In this document: piece after piece, positions 26,059 to 32,875 of the stretch
Layout of the letters: each line of letters opens with the position of its first letter
Numbering within the stretch: position 1 is the stretch's first letter
Assembly (NCBI RefSeq): GCF_013410955.1
Contig: NZ_JACCCG010000003.1
Span: 434,001-498,000 of the forward strand
Direction: 5' to 3'
DNA length: 64,000 bases
Source of the DNA: Microbacterium sp. AK009
Lineage (GTDB): Bacteria; Actinomycetota; Actinomycetes; Actinomycetales; Microbacteriaceae
The notes under the pieces: generated by a model
Seen by the model: only the letters and a program-made list of their open reading frames with translations
What the model was told of the DNA's origin: nothing
The model's database searches: none
Made by a program: the position numbers and the translations under genes

Positions 26059-26508
26059 CTAGGCGACGGGTGCCGGCACGAGCGACGCCGAGGTCTCGAG
26101 CAGGGTCTTCAGTCCGGACAGGATCAGCACCCAGCCGCGCTCGATGTCGTCGGCGGCGGGGCCGGCGGGCAGGTCCTCGTGGATGAGGGTGAGCTGGGTG
26201 AGTCCGGGTATCGCCATCGCGGTGTCGGTGAGGACGTAGGTCACGCGGCTTTCGGGCAGCTCGGCGACGCTCGGTGTCCACGCTCCACGGAACGTCATGC
26301 TCAGCCGCTCTCCCTCGACGAGATCGGTGACGGTGCCGGTGATGACCTCGCGACCGTTCGACACGTACGAGTATGGCGACCCGGCGCCCCGGGGGAAATG
26401 CGCTTCGAAGCCGTAATAGTAGGCAGGCGAGATCGCCGGGTCGGTGAGTGCTCGCCAGACCTCTGCGGGCGAAGCCTTGATGGCGAGCTGGATCTTCTGG
26501 GTCGACAT
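26059..26508 (-). CDS. SRPBCC (AHSA1-like) ligand-binding protein
   Basis: 149 residues from ATG 26508, preceded by AGAGGACATC. START/Bet v1-type fold that encloses a hydrophobic ligand: IQLAIKASPAEVWRALTDPAISPAYYYG at the start, EVITGTVTDLVEGERLSMTF in the middle and a C-terminal helix RGWVLILSGLKTLLET. First gene of the sigma-factor operon, behind a promoter of the type that the sigma factor itself should read. Ligand unknown; these proteins often accompany ECF41/42 genes. Confidence 0.85.
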   Translation of the reverse strand: MSTQKIQLAIKASPAEVWRALTDPAISPAYYYGFEAHFPRGAGSPYSYVSNGREVITGTVTDLVEGERLSMTFRGAWTPSVAELPESRVTYVLTDTAMAIPGLTQLTLIHEDLPAGPAADDIERGWVLILSGLKTLLETSASLVPAPVA

Positions 26509-26546
26509 GATGTCCTCTCTGCGCGCCACGGTGGCGCTAACGGGAA

Positions 26547-26573
26547 GACGTGCGGACCTTCTCCGTTTCGACA
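26547..26573 (-). promoter_or_regulatory. Candidate ECF42-dependent (autoregulated) promoter
   Basis: On the minus strand TGTCGA (26573-26568) is followed after exactly 17 bases by CGTC (26550-26547), about 40 bases before the SRPBCC start. As I recall from the published ECF42 work, the target motif is TGTCGA at -35 and CGA/TC at -10, so this would make the SRPBCC-DGPF-sigma operon self-activating. Confidence 0.6.
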
Positions 26574-26631
26574 AAGGCCCGGGAAGAACCTCTTCGCGGG
26601 TAGTGTGTGCCGGGTTACGGAAAGGTGAGCG

Positions 26632-27357
26632 GTGAACGATCGAGCAGGAGACCAGCCCGAGCGCCGTGCGCTCATCGTGCGCGGAGGATGGGAGGGGCAT
26701 CAGCCAGTCGCGGCGACCGACCTCTTCGTGCCCTTCCTGCGTGATCAGGGTTTCGCGGTGCGCATCGAAGACTCCAACGCCGTCTACGCCGATGCCGAGG
26801 CGATGGCCGAGACCGACCTCATCGTGCAGAGCGTCACGATGTCGGAGATCTCCGCCGAGGCGCTCCGGGGACTCCGCGACGCCGTGGCGGCGGGTACCGG
26901 ACTCGCCGGCTGGCACGGCGGGATCGCCGACTCGTACCGGGGCAGCTCGGACTACCTGCAGCTCATCGGGGGCCAGTTCGCGACGCACCCTGCAAAGGCC
27001 CCCGCCGAGCGCGCCGGCAACGAGAGCGACAACTTCCTGCCGCACACGATCGAGATCACGCCGCTCGGGCGCGATCACGAGATCACCCGCGGCATCGGCG
27101 ACATCGACCTCGTCACCGAGCAGTACTGGGTGCTCCACGACGACCTCAACGACGTCCTGGCGACCACCACCCACCCGGTGCAGCCGCATCACCCGTGGCA
27201 CCGGCCCATCACGTCGCCCGCGGTGTGGACGCGAGCGTGGGGGAGCGGCCGGGTGTTCGTGGCCACCCCCGGTCACAGCGTCGACGTGCTGCAGGACGAA
27301 CGCGTGCGCACCATCGTCGAGCGCGGCATGACGTGGGCCGCGCGCGAGCGCGCCTGA
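26632..27357 (+). CDS. ThuA-domain protein
   Basis: 241 residues from GTG 26632, with GGAAAGGTGAG upstream. The class I glutamine-amidotransferase-like ThuA fold is recognised from LIVRGGWEGHQP, LIVQSVTMSEIS, GLAGWHGGIADSY, YLQLIGGQFATHP and RVFVATPGHSVDVL. ThuA proteins occur with sugar or sugar-acid catabolism genes and are sometimes trehalose-linked, but the enzymatic function is not settled. Divergent from the sigma-factor operon; promoter space is about 120 bases. Confidence 0.82.
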   Translation: MNDRAGDQPERRALIVRGGWEGHQPVAATDLFVPFLRDQGFAVRIEDSNAVYADAEAMAETDLIVQSVTMSEISAEALRGLRDAVAAGTGLAGWHGGIADSYRGSSDYLQLIGGQFATHPAKAPAERAGNESDNFLPHTIEITPLGRDHEITRGIGDIDLVTEQYWVLHDDLNDVLATTTHPVQPHHPWHRPITSPAVWTRAWGSGRVFVATPGHSVDVLQDERVRTIVERGMTWAARERA

Positions 27358-27837
27358 TCAGAAGGACGTCGCTTCGCGCGACCGCACCCGGAACCACAGG
27401 CTGAGCTCCCGCGCCGCGCGGACCGTCGGGGCGGCGCCCTGGGCGTCATCCAGATCGTCGAACGTGCTGCGGAACCCGACGGGAACGGCCTCCTCATGAT
27501 CGGCAACGCGCTCGAACCCCATCGTCCATTCGCCGAAGTGGCGCTCGTCGACGCGATCTTCGACGAGGGTGCGCACCGAGTGGTGACGCGGGTCGGCGAC
27601 GATCCGGTCGTAGAGGGTGCGGACCACGGCGGCCGGGCCCTCGATCACCTGGAAGAAGCGCCCCGCCCGGTAGACCAGGAGCCCGGTGATGCCGGCAGCG
27701 GCGTTCTTCGCACGGCTCGTCGCGAGGAGCTCCGTGAGCTGACCGTCGTCCATCGGCTCACGGGATGTGCTGGTGTAGAGCACCGACAGAAGGTCGTCGG
27801 ACGGGTCGTGCCCACGCGTGGCTGTGCTTTCCCTCAC
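27358..27837 (-). CDS. BLUF-domain blue-light photoreceptor
   Basis: 159 residues, GTG start. The N-terminal part is a complete FAD-binding BLUF domain: Tyr21 in LLSVLYTS, Asn45 in RAKNAAAGITGLLVY, Gln63 in GRFFQVIEG, Trp104 and Met106 in GEWTMGF. These residues form the hydrogen-bond switch of BLUF proteins and fall on the same numbers as in the photoreceptor AppA. About 45 residues follow the domain with no recognised output domain, so it acts through a protein partner. A 77-residue gene of unknown function lies 10 bases upstream on the same strand. Confidence 0.9.
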   Translation of the reverse strand: MRESTATRGHDPSDDLLSVLYTSTSREPMDDGQLTELLATSRAKNAAAGITGLLVYRAGRFFQVIEGPAAVVRTLYDRIVADPRHHSVRTLVEDRVDERHFGEWTMGFERVADHEEAVPVGFRSTFDDLDDAQGAAPTVRAARELSLWFRVRSREATSF

Positions 27838-27847
27838 CCGATCTCCC

Positions 27848-28081
27848 TCATCTGCGGTCGTAGCCGATCCCGAGTGTCACCGCCGCCAGCCCGTGCATGG
27901 CCTCGGTCAGGTCGGGGTACTTCCCGACCGGCCGGGAGCGCATGTCGTAGGCGGTGAACCGGCGGTCGCGCTCCCGGATGATGTACCCGAGGAGTGCGCC
28001 GTTGCGGCTTCCGACATGGAATCCGTCTTCCACGCGCGACCAGATGACGCCGGCGCCAGGACTGGTGCCTCGATGATTCAC
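27848..28081 (-). CDS. Hypothetical protein upstream of the BLUF gene
   Basis: 77 residues, GTG start at 28081. I do not recognise a family. The sequence is mixed alpha/beta in character: GVIWSRVEDGFHVGSRNGALLGYIIRERD suggests a small beta meander, then YDMRSRPVGKYPDLTEAMHGLAAV a closing helix. The closeness to the BLUF gene (10 bases, same strand) points to co-transcription; a partner of the light sensor is possible but unproven. Confidence 0.55.
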   Translation of the reverse strand: MNHRGTSPGAGVIWSRVEDGFHVGSRNGALLGYIIRERDRRFTAYDMRSRPVGKYPDLTEAMHGLAAVTLGIGYDRR

Positions 28082-28242
28082 GAGCCTGCCTACTCATCCT
28101 GTTGCGCGCCGGTGGATCCACGCGTGACCCTCAGCGTGTCACACCTGGAGCGCATCCGGTAGCCGTGCGGTGGCTGTGCCACGTGGGACCGGTGACATGG
28201 CAAGGTGGGGAGGGTTCGATCCACAGGCGAAGGGGCGCATCG

Positions 28243-29358
28243 ATGGCGACCGGCAGCGACGCGGGCACTCCCGCTGGCCCCCACGGGATAGGGATCGTGG
28301 GCCTCGGGGTGATCTCGGGTCAGTACCTCACCACCTTCCGAGGGCGCGATGATGTGGCCGTCGTGGCCGTCGCCGACCTCGACGTCGACCGGGCCGAGAC
28401 CGTGGCCCGTGACATCCCGGGATGTCGGGCCGTCTCCGTTGCCGAATTGATGAGCGACCCACGGGTCGACACGGTGCTGAACCTCACGATCCCCGCGGCG
28501 CACGCGGAGATCGCCCTGCAGGCGCTCGCCGCGGGGAAGAACATCTACGGCGAGAAACCGCTCGCAGCCACCCTGGTGGACGCGAAGACCGTCGTCGACG
28601 CCGTTCCGGCCGGTGCGTGGCTCGGCGGGGCACCCGACACGGTTCTGGGCACCGGCATTCAGACCGCGCGCGCCGCCGTGGACGCCGGCCTCATCGGCCG
28701 GCCGGTCGCGGCGATCGCGACGTGGACCTCGGGCGGACACGAGTCGTGGCATCCGCACCCCGACTTCTACTACCGCGAAGGGGGCGGGCCGCTGCTGGAC
28801 ATGGGCCCGTACTACCTCACCTCCCTCGTCCAGCTGCTCGGTCCGGTCGTGCGGGTGAGTGGGGCCTCATCGCGCTCGCGCGACATCCGACGCATCGCCA
28901 CGGGCCCGCGAGCGGGTGAGGAGATCCCGGTCGAGGTCGACACGCACGTCACGGGCACCCTCGTTCACGAGGGCGGCGCGATCTCGACGGTGACCTTCAG
29001 CTTCGACGGGGGGCAGACCGCAGCGCCGCCGATCGAGGTCCACGGCGAGGCCGGAAGCCTGCAGGCTCCCGACCCGAATCACTTCGACGGGCAGGTGCGG
29101 ATGCGACGCCACGGCGCGCAGGAGTGGGCCGACGTTCCCACGGGTGCCGGCTACGTCGGTGCGGGTCGCGGCGTAGGACTCATCGACTTCCTGCGGCCGG
29201 ACGGTGGACGCGCGAGCGGCGCGATGGCGCTGCATGTGCTGGAGATCATGACGTCGCTGCTCGAGGCTGCCGCCGAGCGGAGCTGGGTCGAGCTCGCGAC
29301 GACCGTCGAACGACCCGCACCGGTGCCGCTGACGCGTTTCGGCGCGCTGCCGCGCTGA
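28243..29358 (+). CDS. Gfo/Idh/MocA-family oxidoreductase
   Basis: 371 residues from ATG 28243. N-terminal Rossmann domain GIGIVGLGVISGQYLTTF, VVAVADLDVDRAE, then LNLTIPAAHAEIALQALAAGKNIYGEKPLAAT, where the EKP lysine is the usual catalytic residue. The C-terminal alpha/beta domain has GGGPLLDMGPYYLTSL with the conserved Asp. NAD(P)-dependent sugar or polyol dehydrogenase; followed 43 bases later by an aldo/keto reductase, likely one sugar-oxidation unit. Substrate unknown. Confidence 0.86.
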   Translation: MATGSDAGTPAGPHGIGIVGLGVISGQYLTTFRGRDDVAVVAVADLDVDRAETVARDIPGCRAVSVAELMSDPRVDTVLNLTIPAAHAEIALQALAAGKNIYGEKPLAATLVDAKTVVDAVPAGAWLGGAPDTVLGTGIQTARAAVDAGLIGRPVAAIATWTSGGHESWHPHPDFYYREGGGPLLDMGPYYLTSLVQLLGPVVRVSGASSRSRDIRRIATGPRAGEEIPVEVDTHVTGTLVHEGGAISTVTFSFDGGQTAAPPIEVHGEAGSLQAPDPNHFDGQVRMRRHGAQEWADVPTGAGYVGAGRGVGLIDFLRPDGGRASGAMALHVLEIMTSLLEAAAERSWVELATTVERPAPVPLTRFGALPR

Positions 29359-29401
29359 GCAGGCGATGTCACCCATCCCCTCGAGAGAAGGAGAAAGCCT
29401 C

Positions 29402-30295
29402 ATGAAGTACCGTTCACTCGCCGGTCGCACCGTCTCGGCGATCGGACTGGGGGCGATGCCCCTGTCGATGAACAACGACCGGGTGTTCCCGACACGCGAA
29501 GATGCGGTCGCCACCGTCCACGCCGCCCTCGACGCCGGGGTGACCCTCATCGACACCGCCGACATCTACGCCCCGCAGTGGGACCAGATGGGTCACAACG
29601 AGGAGATCGTGGCCGAGGCGCTGCGCACCTGGGACGGCGACGCGTCGACGGTCTTCGTCACCACCAAGGGCGGGATCACGCGGTCGGAGGGTGAGACGTG
29701 GGGTCGCGACGGTTCGCTCGCGTACCTGCGCGGCGCCGTGGAGCGGTCGCTGCGGATCCTGGGCGTCGACGCCATCGAGCTCTACCAGTACCACCGGCCC
29801 GACCGCTGGGTGGTCTACGGCGAGATCATGCAGAACCTGAAGGTCTTGCAGGAGGAGGGCCTGATCCGCCACATCGGCATCTCGAACGCGAGTGTGGAGG
29901 AGATCGACATTGCCGTGGAGGTGCTGGGCGAGGGCAACCTGGCGAGCGTCCAGAACGAGTTCTCGCCGAAGCATCCGGGTTCGATCGACGAGCTGCGTCA
30001 CTGCGCGCGACAGGGAATCGCCTTCCTGCCCTGGAGTCCGCTGGGCGGCACGGGCGGGGGAGCGCGCACCGTCGGCGACCGGTTCTCGGCCTTCGCCGAG
30101 GTCGCAGCGGCGCACGATGTGAGCCCGCAGCGCGTCGTCCTCGCGTGGGAGCTCGCGCTCGCCGACAACGTCATCCCGATCCCCGGTGCCCGTCGTGCGG
30201 CATCCATCGTGGACTCGGCGGCTGCGGCCGATCTCGAGCTCACCGCCGACGAGGTCGAACGGCTGTCGTACTCGGTCGGCATCGACCCGGAGTGA
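29402..30295 (+). CDS. Aldo/keto reductase
   Basis: 297 residues; GAGAAGGAGAAAG precedes the ATG at 29402. NADPH-dependent TIM-barrel oxidoreductase with the full tetrad: Asp51 and Tyr56 in DTADIYAP, Lys89 in TTKGG, His131 in YQYHRPD. Also GLIRHIGISNAS and LADNVIPIPGARR near the NADP site. The run of insertions after Tyr56 (APQWDQMGHNEEI) is typical of AKRs acting on sugars. Co-oriented with the upstream Gfo/Idh gene. Confidence 0.88.
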   Translation: MKYRSLAGRTVSAIGLGAMPLSMNNDRVFPTREDAVATVHAALDAGVTLIDTADIYAPQWDQMGHNEEIVAEALRTWDGDASTVFVTTKGGITRSEGETWGRDGSLAYLRGAVERSLRILGVDAIELYQYHRPDRWVVYGEIMQNLKVLQEEGLIRHIGISNASVEEIDIAVEVLGEGNLASVQNEFSPKHPGSIDELRHCARQGIAFLPWSPLGGTGGGARTVGDRFSAFAEVAAAHDVSPQRVVLAWELALADNVIPIPGARRAASIVDSAAAADLELTADEVERLSYSVGIDPE

Positions 30296-30324
30296 CGCGG
30301 TCGGAACGCAGCGGGCGTTCCGGT

Positions 30325-30352
30325 CGTTGAGCGGGCGGAACGAGACGAAACG
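30325..30352 (+). repeat. Intergenic repeat, upstream copy (inverted partner at 31924)
   Basis: Begins CGTTGAGCGGGCGG and ends ACGAGACGAAACG. Both ends match the inverted copy downstream of the HNH gene; the middle is shorter by about six bases. I recall this GTTGAGCG...GAGACGAAACG sequence as a frequent intergenic repeat in Microbacteriaceae genomes. Confidence 0.6.
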
Positions 30353-30404
30353 CGAGCGGGGGTGGGCCGCGACGTCCGCTGAAGGCGATGTCGGAGGTGT
30401 CTCG

Positions 30405-30410
30405 TAGATT
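30405..30410 (+). promoter_or_regulatory. -10 box of leaderless DUF222-HNH gene
   Basis: TAGATT followed by six bases (TGTTCT) and ATG 30417; no ribosome-binding sequence lies in the short gap. Confidence 0.6.
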
Positions 30411-30416
30411 TGTTCT

Positions 30417-32015
30417 ATGACCGATGCAGACCTCGCCCCGGCCCAGCGGATGCTGGATGCCGCGGCGCGGGTCGCCGGTCGCGTGGGCGTGACGGGGGCT
30501 GTGCCCGAGGTCGTCGGCGGGCTCGGCGACGAGGATCTGCTGGCCGTGTTGTCAGACGCGGCGGAGGTCCGAGCGGCGGTGGACGTGATCGTCGCGGCTG
30601 CCGCGGTCGAGGCGAACAGGCGGTCGGCGCGGGAGCTGGGGTATGACGGGTTGGCGCAGCGGAAGGGGCACCGCAACGGGGCGTCGCTGGTGCAGACGAT
30701 CACGGGGCAGACGCGGGCGGATGTGAACCGGGCGGTCAAGACCGGTGAGGACCTGACTCCGAGTGTCCCGCCGCCGGCGGCCCCGGGCACGGATCTCGCG
30801 CCAGCGGTTCCGGCGACCCCGGAGTGGCTGCGGTTGCTACGAGAGGCGTTGACCGGCGGGATGGTGACGCAGGCGCAGTTCCGGGCGATCCGCGACGGCC
30901 TCGGCGACCCGCCGATCGAGCGGTACCCGGACCTGGACCCGGGGTTTCTTCCGGCGGCGTGGGCGACCGCGGTGGAGATGCTGCTGGAGGAGGCGGAGGT
31001 GTTCCCCGTCGAGGAGCTGCGGAACGCCGCCCGGATCGCCAGGGACCGGCTGGACCCGGTCGGGGTCACCATCCGGTTCGAGGAACGGTTCGCAGAGCGG
31101 TCGTTTCGGACGTGGACGGATGAGCGCGGGCAGCATCACGCGAAGATCGCGTTCGATGACGACGGGGCCGCGTGGGTGCAGTCGATCCTGTTCGCGGCTC
31201 TCCGCCCCCGCCGCGGCCCCCGGTTCGTAGAGTCCTCCGCGGCCGCGGGAGCTGAGTCTGCGCGGGATGACCGCTCGAACGAGCAGGTGCAGTACGACAC
31301 GGTGCTGACAGTCCTGCGCACCGGTGCCGCCGCGGACCCTGCCCAGTCGTTCGGGGACCGGCAACCGGGGGTGCGGATCCTCGTCACCGCCGACACACTG
31401 ACCGCCACGACCGACCCCGACGGCGTCACCCGGATCCGGGCCACCGGAGTCGGGCGCCTCGAAGACGGTGGCGCCGCCCTTCCCGGCGGAGTCGTCGAGT
31501 CGTACCTGTGCGACGCGGGAAGAATCCCGGTCATCCACGACGGCACCGGAAGGCCCCTCGATGTCGGGAGAGAACAGCGCCTCTTCACACGGAAACAACG
31601 TCTTGCGATCGCCTCCCGCCACGGCGGGTGCATCGGAGAGCACTGCACCGCCCCGATGAGCTGGACCGAGATCCATCACCTCACCCACTGGTCCCACGGT
31701 GGACGCACGGACGTCGATGACGGTGTGCCCCTGTGTCGTAACTGCCACCTGGGCCTTCATAACCGCGGCCAATGGATCACGCGTGAACGCGCCCCCGACG
31801 GCACCGACACGTACTGGCTGCACACACCGACCGACCCCCTCACCGGGAAGAAGCCGCCACCCGTGCAGCTGCGATCACGCAGCCCCCCTCCGCTTCACCG
31901 CAGCCCGACCAGGTGCCTCGGGGCGTTTCGTCTCGTCGCTGCGCTCCTCGCTCAACGAAACGACGGGCGGCTCGGCGGGCCACAGCACGTTCGAGGCGGG
32001 CGCGTCAACACGTGA
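30417..32015 (+). CDS. DUF222 and HNH-endonuclease domain protein (13E12-repeat type)
   Basis: 532 residues. N-terminal DUF222 region (about 1-330; VDVIVAAAAVEANRRSA, QFRAIRDGLGD, VGVTIRFEERF) and a C-terminal HNH nuclease motif around 410-445: CTAPMSWTEIHHLTHWSHGG with the HH pair, then VPLCRNCHLGLHN with the zinc-type CxxC...CxxH pattern. Such genes are present in many copies in actinobacterial genomes and are suspected mobile or recombination-associated elements, although their function is not established. The last about 45 residues (PPPLHRSPTRCLG onward) read through the flanking repeat and look like non-native tail. Inverted repeats lie on both sides. Confidence 0.85.
   Translation: MTDADLAPAQRMLDAAARVAGRVGVTGAVPEVVGGLGDEDLLAVLSDAAEVRAAVDVIVAAAAVEANRRSARELGYDGLAQRKGHRNGASLVQTITGQTRADVNRAVKTGEDLTPSVPPPAAPGTDLAPAVPATPEWLRLLREALTGGMVTQAQFRAIRDGLGDPPIERYPDLDPGFLPAAWATAVEMLLEEAEVFPVEELRNAARIARDRLDPVGVTIRFEERFAERSFRTWTDERGQHHAKIAFDDDGAAWVQSILFAALRPRRGPRFVESSAAAGAESARDDRSNEQVQYDTVLTVLRTGAAADPAQSFGDRQPGVRILVTADTLTATTDPDGVTRIRATGVGRLEDGGAALPGGVVESYLCDAGRIPVIHDGTGRPLDVGREQRLFTRKQRLAIASRHGGCIGEHCTAPMSWTEIHHLTHWSHGGRTDVDDGVPLCRNCHLGLHNRGQWITRERAPDGTDTYWLHTPTDPLTGKKPPPVQLRSRSPPPLHRSPTRCLGAFRLVAALLAQRNDGRLGGPQHVRGGRVNT
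31924..31957 (-). repeat. Intergenic repeat, downstream inverted copy
   Basis: Read on the minus strand it begins CGTTGAGCGAGGAGCGCAGC and ends ACGAGACGAAACG. It lies inside the last codons of the HNH gene, which explains that protein's odd C-terminus. Confidence 0.6.
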
Positions 32016-32035
32016 CCGGCGCGAGACCGGAGGGA

Positions 32036-32041
32036 TACCGT
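32036..32041 (+). promoter_or_regulatory. -10 box before the DUF1206 gene
   Basis: TACCGT stands six bases before ATG 32048, compatible with leaderless transcription. GGAGGGA upstream (about 32028) is an alternative ribosome-binding site at a longer distance. Confidence 0.45.
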
Positions 32042-32047
32042 TTCGGC

Positions 32048-32857
32048 ATGAGCACGGCGAAGCAGGCGGCGCGGTCGGCGCACTCATCATCCGCGTTCCG
32101 CGCAGTGGCCCGCGTCGGGTACGCGGTCCTCGGACTCCTCCACATCATCATCGGCAGCATCGCGATCACCATCGCCACCGGCGCCGGGGGCGCCTCCGCC
32201 GACCAGAGCGGCGCGATGTCGCAGATCCGAGAGACTCCGTTCGGCCTGGTCGTTCTCTGGATCATCGTCATCGGACTGGCCGCCCTCGCCCTGTTCGAGA
32301 TCGCCCAGGCGTTCTTCGCCGCGGATTCCGACGGCGACAGCAAGAAGAAGTGGGGCAGGCGCGTGAAGCACCTCGGCACGGCCGCGGCCTACATCGCGAT
32401 CGCCGTGACCGCCCTCATCTACGCGCTGGGCGGAAGCACCTCATCGTCGGGATCGACGCAGTCGCTCAGCGCTCAGCTGCTCGCCGCCCCCGGCGGAGTC
32501 TTCGTGCTCGTCCTCATCGGGCTGGTGGTCCTCGCGATCGGCGGCGCCTTCGTCTACAAGGGCGCCACGAAGAAGTTCGAAGAGAAGCTGGATCTGCCGA
32601 GCGCGAAGGTCCGGAAGGCGATCGTCGCTTTCGGCATCGCCGGGTACATCGCCAAGGGCATCGCCGTCGGCGTCGCCGGCATCCTCTTCGTCGTCGCCGC
32701 TTTGACCCACGACCCCGAGGCCGCGGGCGGGCTCGACGGAGCGCTCCAGAGCCTCGCACAGCTGCCGTTCGGGCAGATCATCCTCTGGATCGTCGGCGCG
32801 GGACTGATCCTCTACGGCCTGTTCTGCTTCGCGCGCGCCCGCTACGCCCGCATGTGA
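32048..32857 (+). CDS. DUF1206 membrane protein
   Basis: 269 residues with six membrane helices arranged as three similar two-helix units; each starts with a motif like AVARVGYAVLGLLHIIIG, HLGTAAAYIAIAVTALIYA or FGIAGYIAKGIAVGVAGILF, the internal repeat that defines DUF1206. A charged cytoplasmic loop DSDGDSKKKWGRR separates units one and two. Function unknown. It is convergent with the alpha-galactosidase gene. Confidence 0.85.
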   Translation: MSTAKQAARSAHSSSAFRAVARVGYAVLGLLHIIIGSIAITIATGAGGASADQSGAMSQIRETPFGLVVLWIIVIGLAALALFEIAQAFFAADSDGDSKKKWGRRVKHLGTAAAYIAIAVTALIYALGGSTSSSGSTQSLSAQLLAAPGGVFVLVLIGLVVLAIGGAFVYKGATKKFEEKLDLPSAKVRKAIVAFGIAGYIAKGIAVGVAGILFVVAALTHDPEAAGGLDGALQSLAQLPFGQIILWIVGAGLILYGLFCFARARYARM

Positions 32858-32875
32858 CGCCGCCCTGACGCAGCG

